From: SYAN01 sp049459795
GTDB lineage: Bacteria > Actinomycetota > Actinomycetes > Nanopelagicales > Nanopelagicaceae
Length of the DNA stretch: 64,000 bases
NCBI GenBank assembly: GCA_049459795.1
Contig: JBMUDS010000003.1
Coordinates: forward strand, 25,342-89,341
Direction of reading: 5' to 3'
Program-made: the position numbers and the translations under genes
Notes under the pieces: model-generated
What the model was told of the DNA's origin: nothing
Seen by the model: only the letters and a program-made list of their open reading frames with translations
The model's database searches: none
Shown here: one piece after another, positions 43,412 to 52,801 of the stretch
Position numbering within the stretch: the first letter of the stretch is position 1
Layout of the letters: each line of letters begins with the position of its first letter

Positions 43412-46273
43412 CTAGGCGTTGATCGCCAAACTTTCTATGGGTTCGCAAGAACAGACCAAGTTCCTGTCCCCGAAGACGCCATCAATCCGTCCCACCGTTG
43501 GCCAATATTTTCCACGGCGTTGGAGGCCATTCTCTTGGCCCATAGGCGTGGAAGCGATCTCTCTTGAATATGGAAGATCCCACTCATCCGAAATGACTGC
43601 ACTTAGGGTGTGTGGCGCATTACGTAGTGGACTCTTTTCGATCGGATAAGTACCGTCTTCGATCTTCGTGATCTCTTCGCGAATTGCAATCATTGCGGAA
43701 ATGAATCTGTCGATCTCATGAATGTCTTCACTCTCGGTCGGCTCGATCATTAATGTTCCAGCCACGGGGAAGCTCATTGTTGGGGCGTGGAACCCGAAAT
43801 CCATCAACCTCTTTGCGATATCGTCTACCGTCACGCCGGTTCGCTTGGTGATCTCTCGGATATCGATGATGCATTCATGCGCGATATAGCCGCTCTCCCC
43901 CTTATAGAGGACGGGGAAATATGGGTCCAGGCGTTGCGCGATGAAGTTCGCACTCAAGATCGCGACTTCAGTGGCACGGCGAAGTCCGCTTCCACCCATC
44001 GCACGTATATATGCCCATGAAATCGGCAAGATACCGGCAGATCCAAAGGGAGCGCCGCTGATGGGTCCAGGTCCCGTTTCGGGCCCTGCCTCGACATCGA
44101 GCGGATGATTTGGAAGGAACGGTGCAAGGTGGCGACGAGCAATCACCGGACCAACGCCAGGCCCCCCACCACCATGAGGGATGCAGAACGTTTTATGGAG
44201 GTTGAGGTGGGATACGTCGGCACCGAACTTTCCTGGTTGAGCGAGTCCAACCAGTGCGTTGAGGTTCGCACCATCGACGTAGACCTGTCCCCCGGCATCA
44301 TGGACCTTTGCGCAAATTTCGGTAATCGCGCTTTCAAAGACGCCATGAGTCGACGGATAAGTGACCATCAAGGCGGCCAGACGGTCCCTATAGGTCGAAA
44401 TCGCTTCATCTAGGTGCGTCAACGATACGTTTCCAGCATCATCACATTCGATAACGACCACCTTCATACCCGCCATGACCGCAGAAGCTGCATTGGTGCC
44501 GTGAGCACTCGAAGGAATCAGGCAGATATCCCGATGGTGATCGCCGCGATCATCATGGTAACCACGAATGGCCAAGAGGCCTGCGAACTCTCCCTGGGAA
44601 CCTGCGTTGGGCTGAAGCGATACTGCGTCATAACCTGTTATCGCGATCAACCATTGAGATAGGTCAGCGATCAATTTCCTCATCCCAGTCGACTGATCTT
44701 TCGGGGCAAACGGATGGAGATCTGAGAATTCGGGCCACGTAACAGCTTCCATCTCCATCGCGGCATTGAGCTTCATGGTGCAAGAGCCCAACGGAATCAT
44801 GGCTCTATCGAGAGCGAGATCACGGTCCGCCAAGGTTCGAAGGTAGCGCATCATCGCAGTCTCGGAGTGGTATGTATTGAAAATGGGATGAGTCAAAAAT
44901 GAACTCTTGCGAGCACTCTCCCCCACGATCAATGGTTCTGGTCTTTCGTTTCGTGCTTCAGTGCCAAAAACTGAATGCAGAACTTGAAGGATCTCATCAT
45001 GAACAGATTCATCGAAAGCAATGTTTAGACCATCTTCGGTCCTCCGAAGATTTATCCCTGCATTCAAGGCCTTCTCGAGGATCTCATCGGCCGATTCCGT
45101 GATGACTGAAATGGTGTCAAAGATTCTGCCTTCACGGAGCGAGTACCCACATTCCTTGAGTGAATCGGCGAATCCGACTGCACTCTCGTGAACTCGGGTG
45201 GCAATCGCCTTCAGTCCCTCGGGACCATGGTAGGCGGCATACATGGCTGCGATATTGGCGAGAAGCACCTGAGCAGTACAGATATTGCTTGTGGCTTTGT
45301 CCCGCCTGATGTGCTGCTCTCGGGTTTGAAGTGCTAATCGAAGCGCCGGGTTTCCATGCGAATCGACACTCATACCTACTAGTCGGCCCGGAAGAGAACG
45401 TTCGAGTCCTTCCCTCACCGCCAGGAAACCAGCATGTGGTCCACCAAATCCCATGGGTACTCCGAAGCGTTGGGCTGAGCCATAGGAGATATCGGCGCCA
45501 AACTCCCCAGGAGTTTTCATCAAGGTCAGCGCCAGTAGATCCGCGCCAACTATGACGAGCGATTGTTGACTGTGGGCCAGTTCTACCAAGTCCTGATACT
45601 GGTGGATGACACCATCAGTGTCTGGGGTTTGGAGAAGATACCCGAAACCTTCCTGTCCCACCCGGTTCCTCGTATCAGAAAAGTATCTGACGGTAATACC
45701 GAGTGGTCTGGCTCTTGTCTCAATAACAGCCTTAGTTTGTGGATTGACTCCATCATGAATAAAGAAAGGCGCATCGTCGCCGCCCTTCCATACCCGACGT
45801 GCAAGAGTCATGGCTTCGGCAGCAGCGGTTGGCTCATCAAGCATTGATGCATTCGCAATCCTGAGACCAGTCAAATCGGTCACCATCGTTTGGAAAGCGA
45901 ATAGGGCCTCCAATCGTCCCTGACTGATTTCAGGTTGATATGGCGTGTATGCGGTGTACCACGCAGGGTTCTCCAACAGGTTACGAATGATCACAGGCGG
46001 AGTGAGCGTGCCGAAATAGCCATTACCGATCATGGAACGAACTGGCTTGTTACTTGATGCCAAACCTCGCAACTCGGAAAGCACTCGGTGTTCTGTGATG
46101 GGAGCGGGTAGGGAACTCTCCAGAGATTCAGAGATCTTGATTGTTTCTGGAACGACCCTCTCGATGAACTCTTCTAGAGTTCGGAAACCCAGTTCCATCA
46201 GCATTGTGTCGATAGCGCCATCGCTAGGGCCTATATGGCGATCAGCGAAAGAGAACTCCTGTCTGCGCGTCAC
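43412..46273 (-). CDS. gcvP: Glycine dehydrogenase (decarboxylating), P-protein
   Basis: GcvP decarboxylates glycine with pyridoxal phosphate and loads the aminomethyl group on GcvH. The 953-residue single-chain form has the N-terminal FADRHIGPSD, GNGYFGTLTPPVI, and the C-terminal PLP lysine motif NLHKTFCIPHGGGGPGVGP. MIPLGSCTMKLNA opens the second half. GTG 46273 is preceded by TATGAT six bases away. The gcvH gene lies 2 kb upstream on the same strand; gcvT is not in the window, so the system is split. Confidence 0.96.
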   Translation of the reverse strand: MTRRQEFSFADRHIGPSDGAIDTMLMELGFRTLEEFIERVVPETIKISESLESSLPAPITEHRVLSELRGLASSNKPVRSMIGNGYFGTLTPPVIIRNLLENPAWYTAYTPYQPEISQGRLEALFAFQTMVTDLTGLRIANASMLDEPTAAAEAMTLARRVWKGGDDAPFFIHDGVNPQTKAVIETRARPLGITVRYFSDTRNRVGQEGFGYLLQTPDTDGVIHQYQDLVELAHSQQSLVIVGADLLALTLMKTPGEFGADISYGSAQRFGVPMGFGGPHAGFLAVREGLERSLPGRLVGMSVDSHGNPALRLALQTREQHIRRDKATSNICTAQVLLANIAAMYAAYHGPEGLKAIATRVHESAVGFADSLKECGYSLREGRIFDTISVITESADEILEKALNAGINLRRTEDGLNIAFDESVHDEILQVLHSVFGTEARNERPEPLIVGESARKSSFLTHPIFNTYHSETAMMRYLRTLADRDLALDRAMIPLGSCTMKLNAAMEMEAVTWPEFSDLHPFAPKDQSTGMRKLIADLSQWLIAITGYDAVSLQPNAGSQGEFAGLLAIRGYHDDRGDHHRDICLIPSSAHGTNAASAVMAGMKVVVIECDDAGNVSLTHLDEAISTYRDRLAALMVTYPSTHGVFESAITEICAKVHDAGGQVYVDGANLNALVGLAQPGKFGADVSHLNLHKTFCIPHGGGGPGVGPVIARRHLAPFLPNHPLDVEAGPETGPGPISGAPFGSAGILPISWAYIRAMGGSGLRRATEVAILSANFIAQRLDPYFPVLYKGESGYIAHECIIDIREITKRTGVTVDDIAKRLMDFGFHAPTMSFPVAGTLMIEPTESEDIHEIDRFISAMIAIREEITKIEDGTYPIEKSPLRNAPHTLSAVISDEWDLPYSREIASTPMGQENGLQRRGKYWPTVGRIDGVFGDRNLVCSCEPIESLAINA

Positions 46274-46279
46274 GCCGGA

Positions 46280-46285
46280 ATCATA
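46280..46285 (-). promoter_or_regulatory. Predicted leaderless -10 box of gcvP (TATGAT)
   Basis: On the minus strand TATGAT ends six bases before GTG 46273. The 67-base gap to the MerR gene has no room for a glycine riboswitch. Confidence 0.6.
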
Positions 46286-46340
46286 TGGACGCGAAGAAGG
46301 TATTGCTCAATGAAAAGAGTTTGTCGTTTAGAAAAATGGA

Positions 46341-46850
46341 CTATGCAAGCCGGGCTTGCCTTCGGAGTGAGAGCTCGTCCAACCCCCCGTTCGCTCTCTC
46401 GTCCTTGAGTGCAATAAGGCTGCCTTCAACCTCGTTCCAGACCCGTCCAATGGCGATGCCAAAGACCCCTTGTCCCCCTTGGAGCAAGTCATAGACCTCG
46501 TCCGAGTTGGTGCACTCGTAAATGGAGGCACCATCACTCATCAAGGTGATAGAGGTGAGGTCATCACTCCCCCGGAGTTTGAGGTGCTCGACGGCGGACC
46601 GAATATTCTGAAGCGAAACACCTGCGGAAAGGAATCGCTTGATCACCTTCAAGACGAGAACATCGCGGAAGCTATAGAGACGTGCCGAACCTGAACCTGC
46701 GGCACTACGAATCGAAGGAACTACCAATCCCGTTCTTGCCCAATAATCCAACTGGCGGTACGAGATGCCAGCAGCTTGGCAGGCAACAGATCCTCTGTAT
46801 CCGTTTTCGATGTTGTCGAGGCCAATTTCTTCAGTCATCGCCACTGCCAT
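46341..46850 (-). CDS. MerR-family transcriptional regulator (Rv1830-like)
   Basis: The 169-residue protein has a MerR winged helix (AAGISYRQLDYWARTGLVVP, then ARLYSFRDVLVLKVIKRFL) and a dimerisation helix. It corresponds to the MerR gene next to the DUF151 protein and gcvP in mycobacteria. A member of this group has been linked to cell-division control there. No ligand-binding cysteines are seen. M1 or Met5 (46838) may be the start; neither has a clear Shine-Dalgarno. Confidence 0.87.
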   Translation of the reverse strand: MAVAMTEEIGLDNIENGYRGSVACQAAGISYRQLDYWARTGLVVPSIRSAAGSGSARLYSFRDVLVLKVIKRFLSAGVSLQNIRSAVEHLKLRGSDDLTSITLMSDGASIYECTNSDEVYDLLQGGQGVFGIAIGRVWNEVEGSLIALKDERANGGLDELSLRRQARLA

Positions 46851-46945
46851 TTCTCAAGAACCGGGGAATGGAACTTGTGGCTGAATATTAAACCGCTAAC
46901 ATAGTAGACACAAGGACCGACACACTCTAAGACTCGACAACAGGT

Positions 46946-47422
46946 TTATGAAGCAAAATCCTCTGGATTGATCTGATCCAAGAACTCGCGGAACTTCTCG
47001 ACCTCATCTTCGGATTGATCCGGTATCTCGATTCCCGCCTCAGAAAGCAATTCCTCACTCGCCAGGATGGGAGATCCGGTTCTTATCGCGAGGGCTATGG
47101 CATCGCTAGGGCGTGAGGAGATCGAGACTGCTTGGTCCATATTGATGACCGAATAGAAGATCCCGTCACGTAATTCGGTTAGGTGGATCGACTCCACCTT
47201 CCGCCCCAAGTGATCAATCACGTCCTTCATCAGATCATGAGTAAGGGGTCTCGTCGGCTGAACACCCTGTTGCGCGAAAGCTATCGCCGTTGCTTCGACA
47301 GCACCGACCCAGATGGGCAGGTACCGATCCCCGCCGATCTCTTTCAAGAGAACGATGGGTTGATTGGATGGCATTTCTACACGAACCCCCACCACATCGA
47401 CTGCGTGGAAATCCATCGTCAC
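46946..47422 (-). CDS. DUF151 (bifunctional nuclease-like) family protein
   Basis: The 158-residue protein matches the DUF151/bifunctional-nuclease family: VVGVRVEMPSNQPIVLLKE, YLPIWVGAVEATAIAFA, and SRPSDAIALAIRTGSPI. Nuclease activity was reported for a plant member; the bacterial role is unknown. It always lies between the two MerR genes in actinobacteria. GTG 47422 overlaps the upstream ftsR-like stop by four bases; ATG 47416 is nearly equivalent. Confidence 0.9.
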   Translation of the reverse strand: MTMDFHAVDVVGVRVEMPSNQPIVLLKEIGGDRYLPIWVGAVEATAIAFAQQGVQPTRPLTHDLMKDVIDHLGRKVESIHLTELRDGIFYSVINMDQAVSISSRPSDAIALAIRTGSPILASEELLSEAGIEIPDQSEDEVEKFREFLDQINPEDFAS

Positions 47423-48138
47423 CGACTTTCGTTGAGTCCAGCTCGAACTAGCGACGCATGAAGCGAAACCGAAAGAGCACTTAGCTCCTTTACCAATTCG
47501 TCAGCGCGAGCCTTCGAATCAGTGTTCTTCTGCTTGTACATCGGAGTAACGACCTGTTGAATCAATCCAACCTCTCGATCCGCTGCGGTCTTGAATGCAC
47601 GAAGGTGTCGAGCTTCGATGCCGAAACTAGCGAGAGAGGCAACAGCAGTTGCAATAGCCAGTGCGTCTCCATCATAGAACCGACCCTTCGGTGCAATGAG
47701 ACCATATCCTTCAATCTCGACCAATTGATCATCGCTAAGTTGGGAAGATGACAAGAGTTCCTCACGAGACAATCTCAGATCACTGCGAGTGAAATCTGCA
47801 GAGGTTGAATCAGGATTTGCGAGGCGGACCGTTGGCAATGTTCCCGGTGATTTGGGCGGCGTGAGTCCGCGATCCAAAGCGTCAAGGTTTTCCTTGATCA
47901 CCTTAAGCGGTAGATAGGCATCCCGTTGCGCCAAAAGAACGTATCGCAACCGCTCAAGATCCACATTCGTGAATTTTCGATAACCAGATGGAGTGCGTTG
48001 TGGATCGATCAGTCCCTCTGCTTCTAAGAATCGGATCTTGGAAATCGTCACGTCAGGAAACTCTGGTCGTAACTTGCTGAGGACCTCACCAATACTCAAG
48101 TAAGCACGTGCTGGAACGCTCATCGAGACAAACCCCAC
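47419..48138 (-). CDS. ftsR: MerR-family regulator FtsR-like
   Basis: The 239-residue regulator matches FtsR (Rv1828/Cg1631), which activates ftsZ in corynebacteria. The MerR DNA-binding part is LSIGEVLSKLRPEFPDVTI, KIRFLEAEGLIDPQRTPSGYRKF and DLERLRYVLLAQRDAYLPLKVI; a C-terminal effector domain follows after a Pro/Ser linker. The GTG at 48138 has TAGCTT six bases upstream and would be leaderless; ATG 48123, five codons in, is possible with GTGGGG as Shine-Dalgarno. The expected garA neighbour upstream is missing. Confidence 0.88.
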   Translation of the reverse strand: MGFVSMSVPARAYLSIGEVLSKLRPEFPDVTISKIRFLEAEGLIDPQRTPSGYRKFTNVDLERLRYVLLAQRDAYLPLKVIKENLDALDRGLTPPKSPGTLPTVRLANPDSTSADFTRSDLRLSREELLSSSQLSDDQLVEIEGYGLIAPKGRFYDGDALAIATAVASLASFGIEARHLRAFKTAADREVGLIQQVVTPMYKQKNTDSKARADELVKELSALSVSLHASLVRAGLNESR

Positions 48139-48144
48139 CTTTCG

Positions 48145-48150
48145 AAGCTA
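48145..48150 (-). promoter_or_regulatory. Predicted leaderless -10 box of the ftsR-like gene (TAGCTT)
   Basis: On the minus strand TAGCTT ends six bases before GTG 48138, which favours that start over ATG 48123. Confidence 0.45.
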
Positions 48151-48251
48151 AGCCTTTGTCGCTGTGAAACGGAACCTTGATTGCAAGGGTCAAACCCTGA
48201 CCCTCAACTTGAGGACAACGCTATTGCTCGCTACCCAGCAGGTCAAGCGCG

Positions 48252-48629
48252 CTATTCCCCCACCAAAGCTCGGTAATCCGTGGCTGTCAGCAATTCACCC
48301 AAGGCATCTACTCGTACCTCTGCGATCCAACCTTCGGAATACGGATTTCGATTCATAATTTCGGGCTGACTATTGAGTTCATCATTGACTCGCTGAATTA
48401 CGCCTGTCACAGGAGCGAAGATTTCAGAGACGCTCTTCGTTGACTCTACTTCACCGCACACTTTACCTGCCGTGATCGCGTCTCCATTGGCAGGAAGTTG
48501 TACATAGACGATGTCACCAAGAGCGCTCTGAGCATAATCGGTGATTCCAAAACGGATCATTACCTCTGAGATCTTTTCGACCCACTCATGCTCCTTCGTG
48601 TACTGCAGATTCTCTGGAATGTTTGACAC
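48252..48629 (-). CDS. gcvH: Glycine cleavage system H protein
   Basis: GcvH carries the aminomethyl group on a lipoyl-lysine between the P and T proteins. The lipoylation site is GEVESTKSVSEIFAPV (Lys in ESTKS), and YTKEHEW and NSQPEIMNRNPYSEGW are family marks. Length is 125 residues, as usual. It starts with GTG 48629 with AGAGG at normal distance, so it is not leaderless. A TTGACA stands upstream (48662-48667, minus strand) but without a clear -10 partner. Confidence 0.95.
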   Translation of the reverse strand: MSNIPENLQYTKEHEWVEKISEVMIRFGITDYAQSALGDIVYVQLPANGDAITAGKVCGEVESTKSVSEIFAPVTGVIQRVNDELNSQPEIMNRNPYSEGWIAEVRVDALGELLTATDYRALVGE

Positions 48630-48672
48630 TACTCACCTCTCACTAATCTGGTACACCGCATTGTCAACTTCC

Positions 48673-49263
48673 CTACCTTATTGCCCTCATCGCAGACTCG
48701 CCAAGCTTGGTCTTCCGTATCAATTGAATACCTTCTCGAAAATAGGAAACTCCAGTATAGAGATAAAGGAAAACCCCCCATATAGAGAAGGCCCACCCGA
48801 AAGAGAAAGCCCATGAGGAGAGAGAGTTCGATGTATCGATAGTCAACAAAAGGAGTGGGAAGGCATACAAGAGATTGAAAGTCGCCGCTTTGCCCAAGTA
48901 CGTGACCCTAAACGGAGCTATCGAATGTCGCTTCATGACAATCAATAGGAGTCCTAGGACGATGTCACGAACCACGATCAGGGAGACAACAACCAAAGGC
49001 AATAAACTCAAGTCCCAGAGCGAGAAGAGGATTGCGACGACATAGAGTCGATCAGCTGCTGGATCAAGCAATTCTCCGACTCGACTCGCCTGATTGAATT
49101 TCCTTGCGATCTTGCCATCAAGATAGTCAGTCGTTCCAGCCACTACCAGAACGAAGACTGCCCATAGATAGGACTCCACCGAGAGGAGGTAGAGGTATAG
49201 CGGGACACCTGCCAGCCGCAAGAGTGAAAGAGCATTGGGAATTGTCAGAAAAGAGCGACTCAC
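48673..49263 (-). CDS. CDP-alcohol phosphatidyltransferase (PgsA-like)
   Basis: A 196-residue membrane enzyme with the complete CDP-OH-P motif DYLDGKIARKFNQASRVGEL followed by LDPAADR and about five or six hydrophobic helices. It most resembles phosphatidylglycerophosphate synthase-type proteins (PgsA2 position near gcvH in mycobacteria). The exact alcohol substrate is not certain. The ATG lies two bases after the 3' end of tRNA-Pro, so the two may be cut from one transcript. Confidence 0.87.
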   Translation of the reverse strand: MSRSFLTIPNALSLLRLAGVPLYLYLLSVESYLWAVFVLVVAGTTDYLDGKIARKFNQASRVGELLDPAADRLYVVAILFSLWDLSLLPLVVVSLIVVRDIVLGLLLIVMKRHSIAPFRVTYLGKAATFNLLYAFPLLLLTIDTSNSLSSWAFSFGWAFSIWGVFLYLYTGVSYFREGIQLIRKTKLGESAMRAIR

Positions 49264-49264
49264 G

Positions 49265-49338
49265 TCGGGACGGCGGGATTTGAACCCGCGACCCCATGAC
49301 CCCCAGCCATGTGCGCTACCAAGCTGCGCTACGTCCCG
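49265..49338 (-). tRNA. tRNA-Pro (anticodon GGG)
   Basis: A 74-base cloverleaf on the minus strand: acceptor CGGGACG/CGTCCCG with discriminator A, D-arm AGCGCAGCTTGGTAGCGCA, anticodon arm CATGG/TCATG around CTGGGGG (anticodon GGG, reading CCC/CCU), T-arm GCGGGTTCAAATCCCGC. CCA is not encoded. It lies 33 bases after the cmk-der stop. Confidence 0.95.
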
Positions 49339-49371
49339 TCTGAGCGGACTCTACCTCCGCGAGCCCAAGGC

Positions 49372-51330
49372 TTAGCGATCGTCCCGTAGTCGGACAGAAA
49401 TCCTTATTGGAGACCCCTCGAAACCGAACTCCTCTCGAAGTCGCCGCTCAATGAATCGCCGGTAGCTAGTCTCGAGGAAGCCGGTAGCAAAGATCACGAA
49501 GGTGGGGGGACTCACCTGAACTTGAGAGCAATACTGAATCTTAGGTTGCTTGCCACTTCTCACGGGCGGTGGGTTCTCCCCCACCAAAGCTCCAATAAAG
49601 GCATTCAACCGACTCGTGGGGATGCGGGATTGCCATGATCGCAATGCCCGTTCTATGGCGGGAAAAATCCTGTCTCGATGCCATCCAGTCTTGGCTGAGA
49701 TGTTGATCCGCGCAGCCCACTCAACTTGGACGAAACTTCGTTCCACCTCACGGTCAAAGAGCACTCTCCGCTCCTCGTCCATGAGATCCCACTTATTCAT
49801 GATGACGACCAACGCCTTCCCGGACTCCTCGATGGAGGTGATGAGTCGGAGGTCCTGTTCCGCGATCGGCAAAGAGGCGTCTATGACGAGCAAGCCGAGA
49901 TCAGCTTGCTCCAAAGCCCGCTGACTTCTCAGTACGGAGTAGTAATCCGCCCCCTCATCCTGGTGGGAACGACGTCGAATTCCAGCAGTATCTACGAACC
50001 GATACTTCTGACCTTCATTTTCTACAACTTCATCAATCGGATCCCGTGTGGTTCCCGCCATCTCAGAAACAAGTGCTCTATCTGAGCCGACCAGTGAGTT
50101 GAGAAGGCTCGACTTACCCACGTTGGGCTTACCAAGAATGGCTACGCTGATGGTGTTTTCGCTTCGACGACCTCTGCCACTGAGTGGGAGAAACGCAACC
50201 AGCGTATCCAATAGATCGCCACTTCCTCGACCATGGAGGGCTGACACAAAATGCGGATCTCCAAGTCCGAGGCTCCAGAATTCATGCGCTCGTAATTCAT
50301 CATTATCGTTGTCGACTTTGTTGACAACTAACATGACTGTGGAGTCCAATTTCCGCAATTTCGAGACGATTGATTGGTCTTCATCAACAAGACCCGTTTG
50401 TCCATCAACAACGAAGATCACTAAATCGGCATTTGATGTCGCTTCCAACGAACGGTGTGCGACTGATGCATCGATGCCCTCAAGCTCTCGATCCAGTCCA
50501 CCTGTATCCACGATGATGAAATCTCTTCCGTTCCAACTGGCCGAGTGTTCTACTTGATCGCGAGTGATCCCGGGTCGATCTTCGGTGATGGCATCACTGC
50601 GACCCGTTAGTCGATTTATGAGACTTGACTTGCCGACGTTTGGTCGTCCTATCAAGACAACCCGCGGGACCCCTACCAATCCTTTATCGACGATCAATTG
50701 CCAGATGAAATCAATAGTTTCTTCTAGGTTCATGCTCGTTGAGTCGACATCTACTGCATCCTCAGGAGCCTGATACGGGGAAGCAGTGCGAGTGGCATCG
50801 ATTTCATCTCTTGCCGCTAAAGTCGTAGCAACATGAGCATCGTCAATTTCCTGGTTCTCACGAGCTCGCCGCAACGCTCGCTCTTGCAAATCAGCGTAAA
50901 GGTGGATTTTTAGGTCCGCATCAGGGATTACGGTCGAGCCGATATCTCTACCCTCAACCACAATCCCGGAAACCGCTTTGTCGATAAGGCGATGCTGTAA
51001 ATCTAGGAGAACTCTCCGCACTTCGGGTTGCGATGCGACATGGCTTACCTGCTGAGTCGTCCTGTCCTCACGGATTTGCGATGTTACATCCGAATCATCT
51101 ATCGCGAATCTTTGATCTGATGGATCAAGCGATACCGAAAGTCGCGATTTTGAAATAGCTTCGGCGAGATCGTTACCCGACATCACTGTATTCAATGCAA
51201 TGATTGTCGCCATTCGATAAATGGCCCCGGTATCAAGGTAATTCCAACCTGCTCTCTTCGCGATCGCCTTTGCCGTAGATGACTTTCCCGTTCCGCTCGG
51301 ACCATCGATCGCGATTCGTATCGGTTTCAC
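49372..51330 (-). CDS. cmk-der: Fusion of cytidylate kinase with GTPase Der
   Basis: One 652-residue frame combines CMP kinase (about 1-215; P-loop GPSGTGKSS at 10-18, then LDTGAIYRM and VVEGRDIGSTV) with the ribosome-assembly GTPase Der/EngA. Der's two G domains have P-loops GRPNVGKSS (228-236) and GKPNVGKSS (400-408) with NKVD and NKWD specificity motifs, followed by the KH-like domain to the end. Separate neighbouring genes are the rule in mycobacteria; fusions are known in some actinobacteria such as bifidobacteria. The start overlaps the tyrA stop by four bases. Confidence 0.95.
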   Translation of the reverse strand: MKPIRIAIDGPSGTGKSSTAKAIAKRAGWNYLDTGAIYRMATIIALNTVMSGNDLAEAISKSRLSVSLDPSDQRFAIDDSDVTSQIREDRTTQQVSHVASQPEVRRVLLDLQHRLIDKAVSGIVVEGRDIGSTVIPDADLKIHLYADLQERALRRARENQEIDDAHVATTLAARDEIDATRTASPYQAPEDAVDVDSTSMNLEETIDFIWQLIVDKGLVGVPRVVLIGRPNVGKSSLINRLTGRSDAITEDRPGITRDQVEHSASWNGRDFIIVDTGGLDRELEGIDASVAHRSLEATSNADLVIFVVDGQTGLVDEDQSIVSKLRKLDSTVMLVVNKVDNDNDELRAHEFWSLGLGDPHFVSALHGRGSGDLLDTLVAFLPLSGRGRRSENTISVAILGKPNVGKSSLLNSLVGSDRALVSEMAGTTRDPIDEVVENEGQKYRFVDTAGIRRRSHQDEGADYYSVLRSQRALEQADLGLLVIDASLPIAEQDLRLITSIEESGKALVVIMNKWDLMDEERRVLFDREVERSFVQVEWAARINISAKTGWHRDRIFPAIERALRSWQSRIPTSRLNAFIGALVGENPPPVRSGKQPKIQYCSQVQVSPPTFVIFATGFLETSYRRFIERRLREEFGFEGSPIRISVRLRDDR

Positions 51331-52436
51331 TCGAGAGATTCCAAACTTGGATCAAGATGAAAATTCCAGCTTCTGTCATTAAGGATCATCTCTAAAGGCG
51401 TCTTATGTTCTGGAGCGATAGCCAGGGTAATCAATCCCGTTTCTTGATTCGGAGAGTGTTCAATCGTGAGATCCTCGACGTTGACATTTACCTCGCCGCA
51501 AAGTGCGAACAGTTCAGCAAGAACACCTGGCCTATCATCAATTACGATTCGAAAGAAGATGTAGTCCCGTGGTACTCCACCATGCTTTCCTGCAAGAAGC
51601 GTGCGAGTCGATTTTCCTTCCTGGAAGACTTTGAGGATCGTGCTCGCATCATTAAGTTCTATTGCACGCTCTATCTTGTTCAAAGAAGCTTTGAACTCCT
51701 GTAATGCGATCAAAATCTCCTCGGAATTCAATGGGATGATCTGAGCCCATAATCCGCCATCTGATTCAGCCAATCGCGTCATGTCACGGAAACCTTGACC
51801 AGAGAACGCCACTGCCCCAGGTTGATCACGGAGCGTTGCACTTAGGAGGGTGCTCAGGATCTGAGGAAGATGGGAAACGCGTGCAAAAATAGCGTCATGC
51901 TCTTCGGCGGTCATTCGATGAAGATTGGCTCCAAGCGCCGAGAGAAGACTCCCCACCCGTTGAACATCCTCAGATGAGTTCTGCGTCAAAGGCGTCAGTA
52001 TCCACGGTCGATTCTTGAAAAGATCGGCCTGTGCAGCCGCTGGCCCGTGAAACTGTCGTCCCGCAATGGGATGCGTTGGGATGAAACGGCCAATGGCATC
52101 CGATAAATCTTTGACTTCAGCGATCACTTTAGTCTTCACGCTGGCTACATCAATAATCAAAGATTGAGGGTATTCCTTAAGGGCCCGCGAGACTTCTTTA
52201 GCCGTCTGCTCAGGCGGCACTGCCACGACCACTAGATCTACAGGATCATGCGAAGAACTATTCGTCTGGGAAGTTGATGATTTTGCGTTGAGGAGATCAA
52301 ATGCCAGAGCCTCATTAGCTGTCCGCGAATCCTCAACAGAGACATTCAATCCATGCTCTCGCGCAGCCAGCGCAATTGAAGTGCCAATCAGGCCAGCGCC
52401 AATGACGTGAAGTGATCGACTGCTCGTATGGGTCAC
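51327..52436 (-). CDS. tyrA: Prephenate dehydrogenase with C-terminal ACT domain
   Basis: TyrA oxidatively decarboxylates prephenate toward tyrosine. The 369-residue protein has the NAD-binding start HVIGAGLIGTSIALAARE, VAVPPEQTAKE, IDVASVKTKVI and the active-site region PTHPIAGRQFHGP. From about residue 295, IDDRPGVLAELFALCGEVN is an ACT domain, probably binding an aromatic amino acid for feedback control. It overlaps aroH by four bases on one side and the cmk-der start on the other. Confidence 0.93.
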   Translation of the reverse strand: MTHTSSRSLHVIGAGLIGTSIALAAREHGLNVSVEDSRTANEALAFDLLNAKSSTSQTNSSSHDPVDLVVVAVPPEQTAKEVSRALKEYPQSLIIDVASVKTKVIAEVKDLSDAIGRFIPTHPIAGRQFHGPAAAQADLFKNRPWILTPLTQNSSEDVQRVGSLLSALGANLHRMTAEEHDAIFARVSHLPQILSTLLSATLRDQPGAVAFSGQGFRDMTRLAESDGGLWAQIIPLNSEEILIALQEFKASLNKIERAIELNDASTILKVFQEGKSTRTLLAGKHGGVPRDYIFFRIVIDDRPGVLAELFALCGEVNVNVEDLTIEHSPNQETGLITLAIAPEHKTPLEMILNDRSWNFHLDPSLESLE

Positions 52437-52795
52437 TGTGCCAAGTCTCTCCGTAGAACTTCCGCACCGTCTAGGTAGATGTGCTTGAGTTGAGAACGAG
52501 CCTTTTCGGTATTCACATGAATTAGTACGCGAACTACTCGTTCCAAGGCGCCGGGCACCGCAATCTCTGCGGCACAGATCAGGGGAATATCCCCCACTGG
52601 CAACACTCTGGCGGCTGCGGCCGGAAAATCTGAAATGAGGTCAGGTGTTGCAGTGAAAAGTATCGATATGACGTCGTCGAAAGAAACCTGGTTCTCACGC
52701 AAGATCTCCGTGAGCAACTTTGGAACCGAATCACGCAACGCTTCAGGCGTATCCCGTGACACTTGTATGGCTCCCCGTAGTGCTCGCACTGTCAT
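52433..52795 (-). CDS. aroH: Chorismate mutase, AroH class
   Basis: The 120-residue protein is a monofunctional chorismate mutase of the trimeric AroH fold, not the common AroQ helical type. RALRGAIQVSRDTPEAL, FTATPDLISDFPAAAAR and LIHVNTEKARSQLKHIYLDGA match B. subtilis AroH with the active-site Arg, Cys/Glu region (PLICAAEIAV) in place. It feeds prephenate to TyrA, the next gene. ATG 52795 follows TAGGCT by six bases. Confidence 0.93.
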   Translation of the reverse strand: MTVRALRGAIQVSRDTPEALRDSVPKLLTEILRENQVSFDDVISILFTATPDLISDFPAAAARVLPVGDIPLICAAEIAVPGALERVVRVLIHVNTEKARSQLKHIYLDGAEVLRRDLAQ

Positions 52796-52801
52796 AGGCG
52801 A

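Noticed and set aside
46274..46340. Glycine riboswitch before gcvP
   Set aside because: The 67-base gap is too short for even one aptamer with expression platform, and a -10 box sits right at the start.
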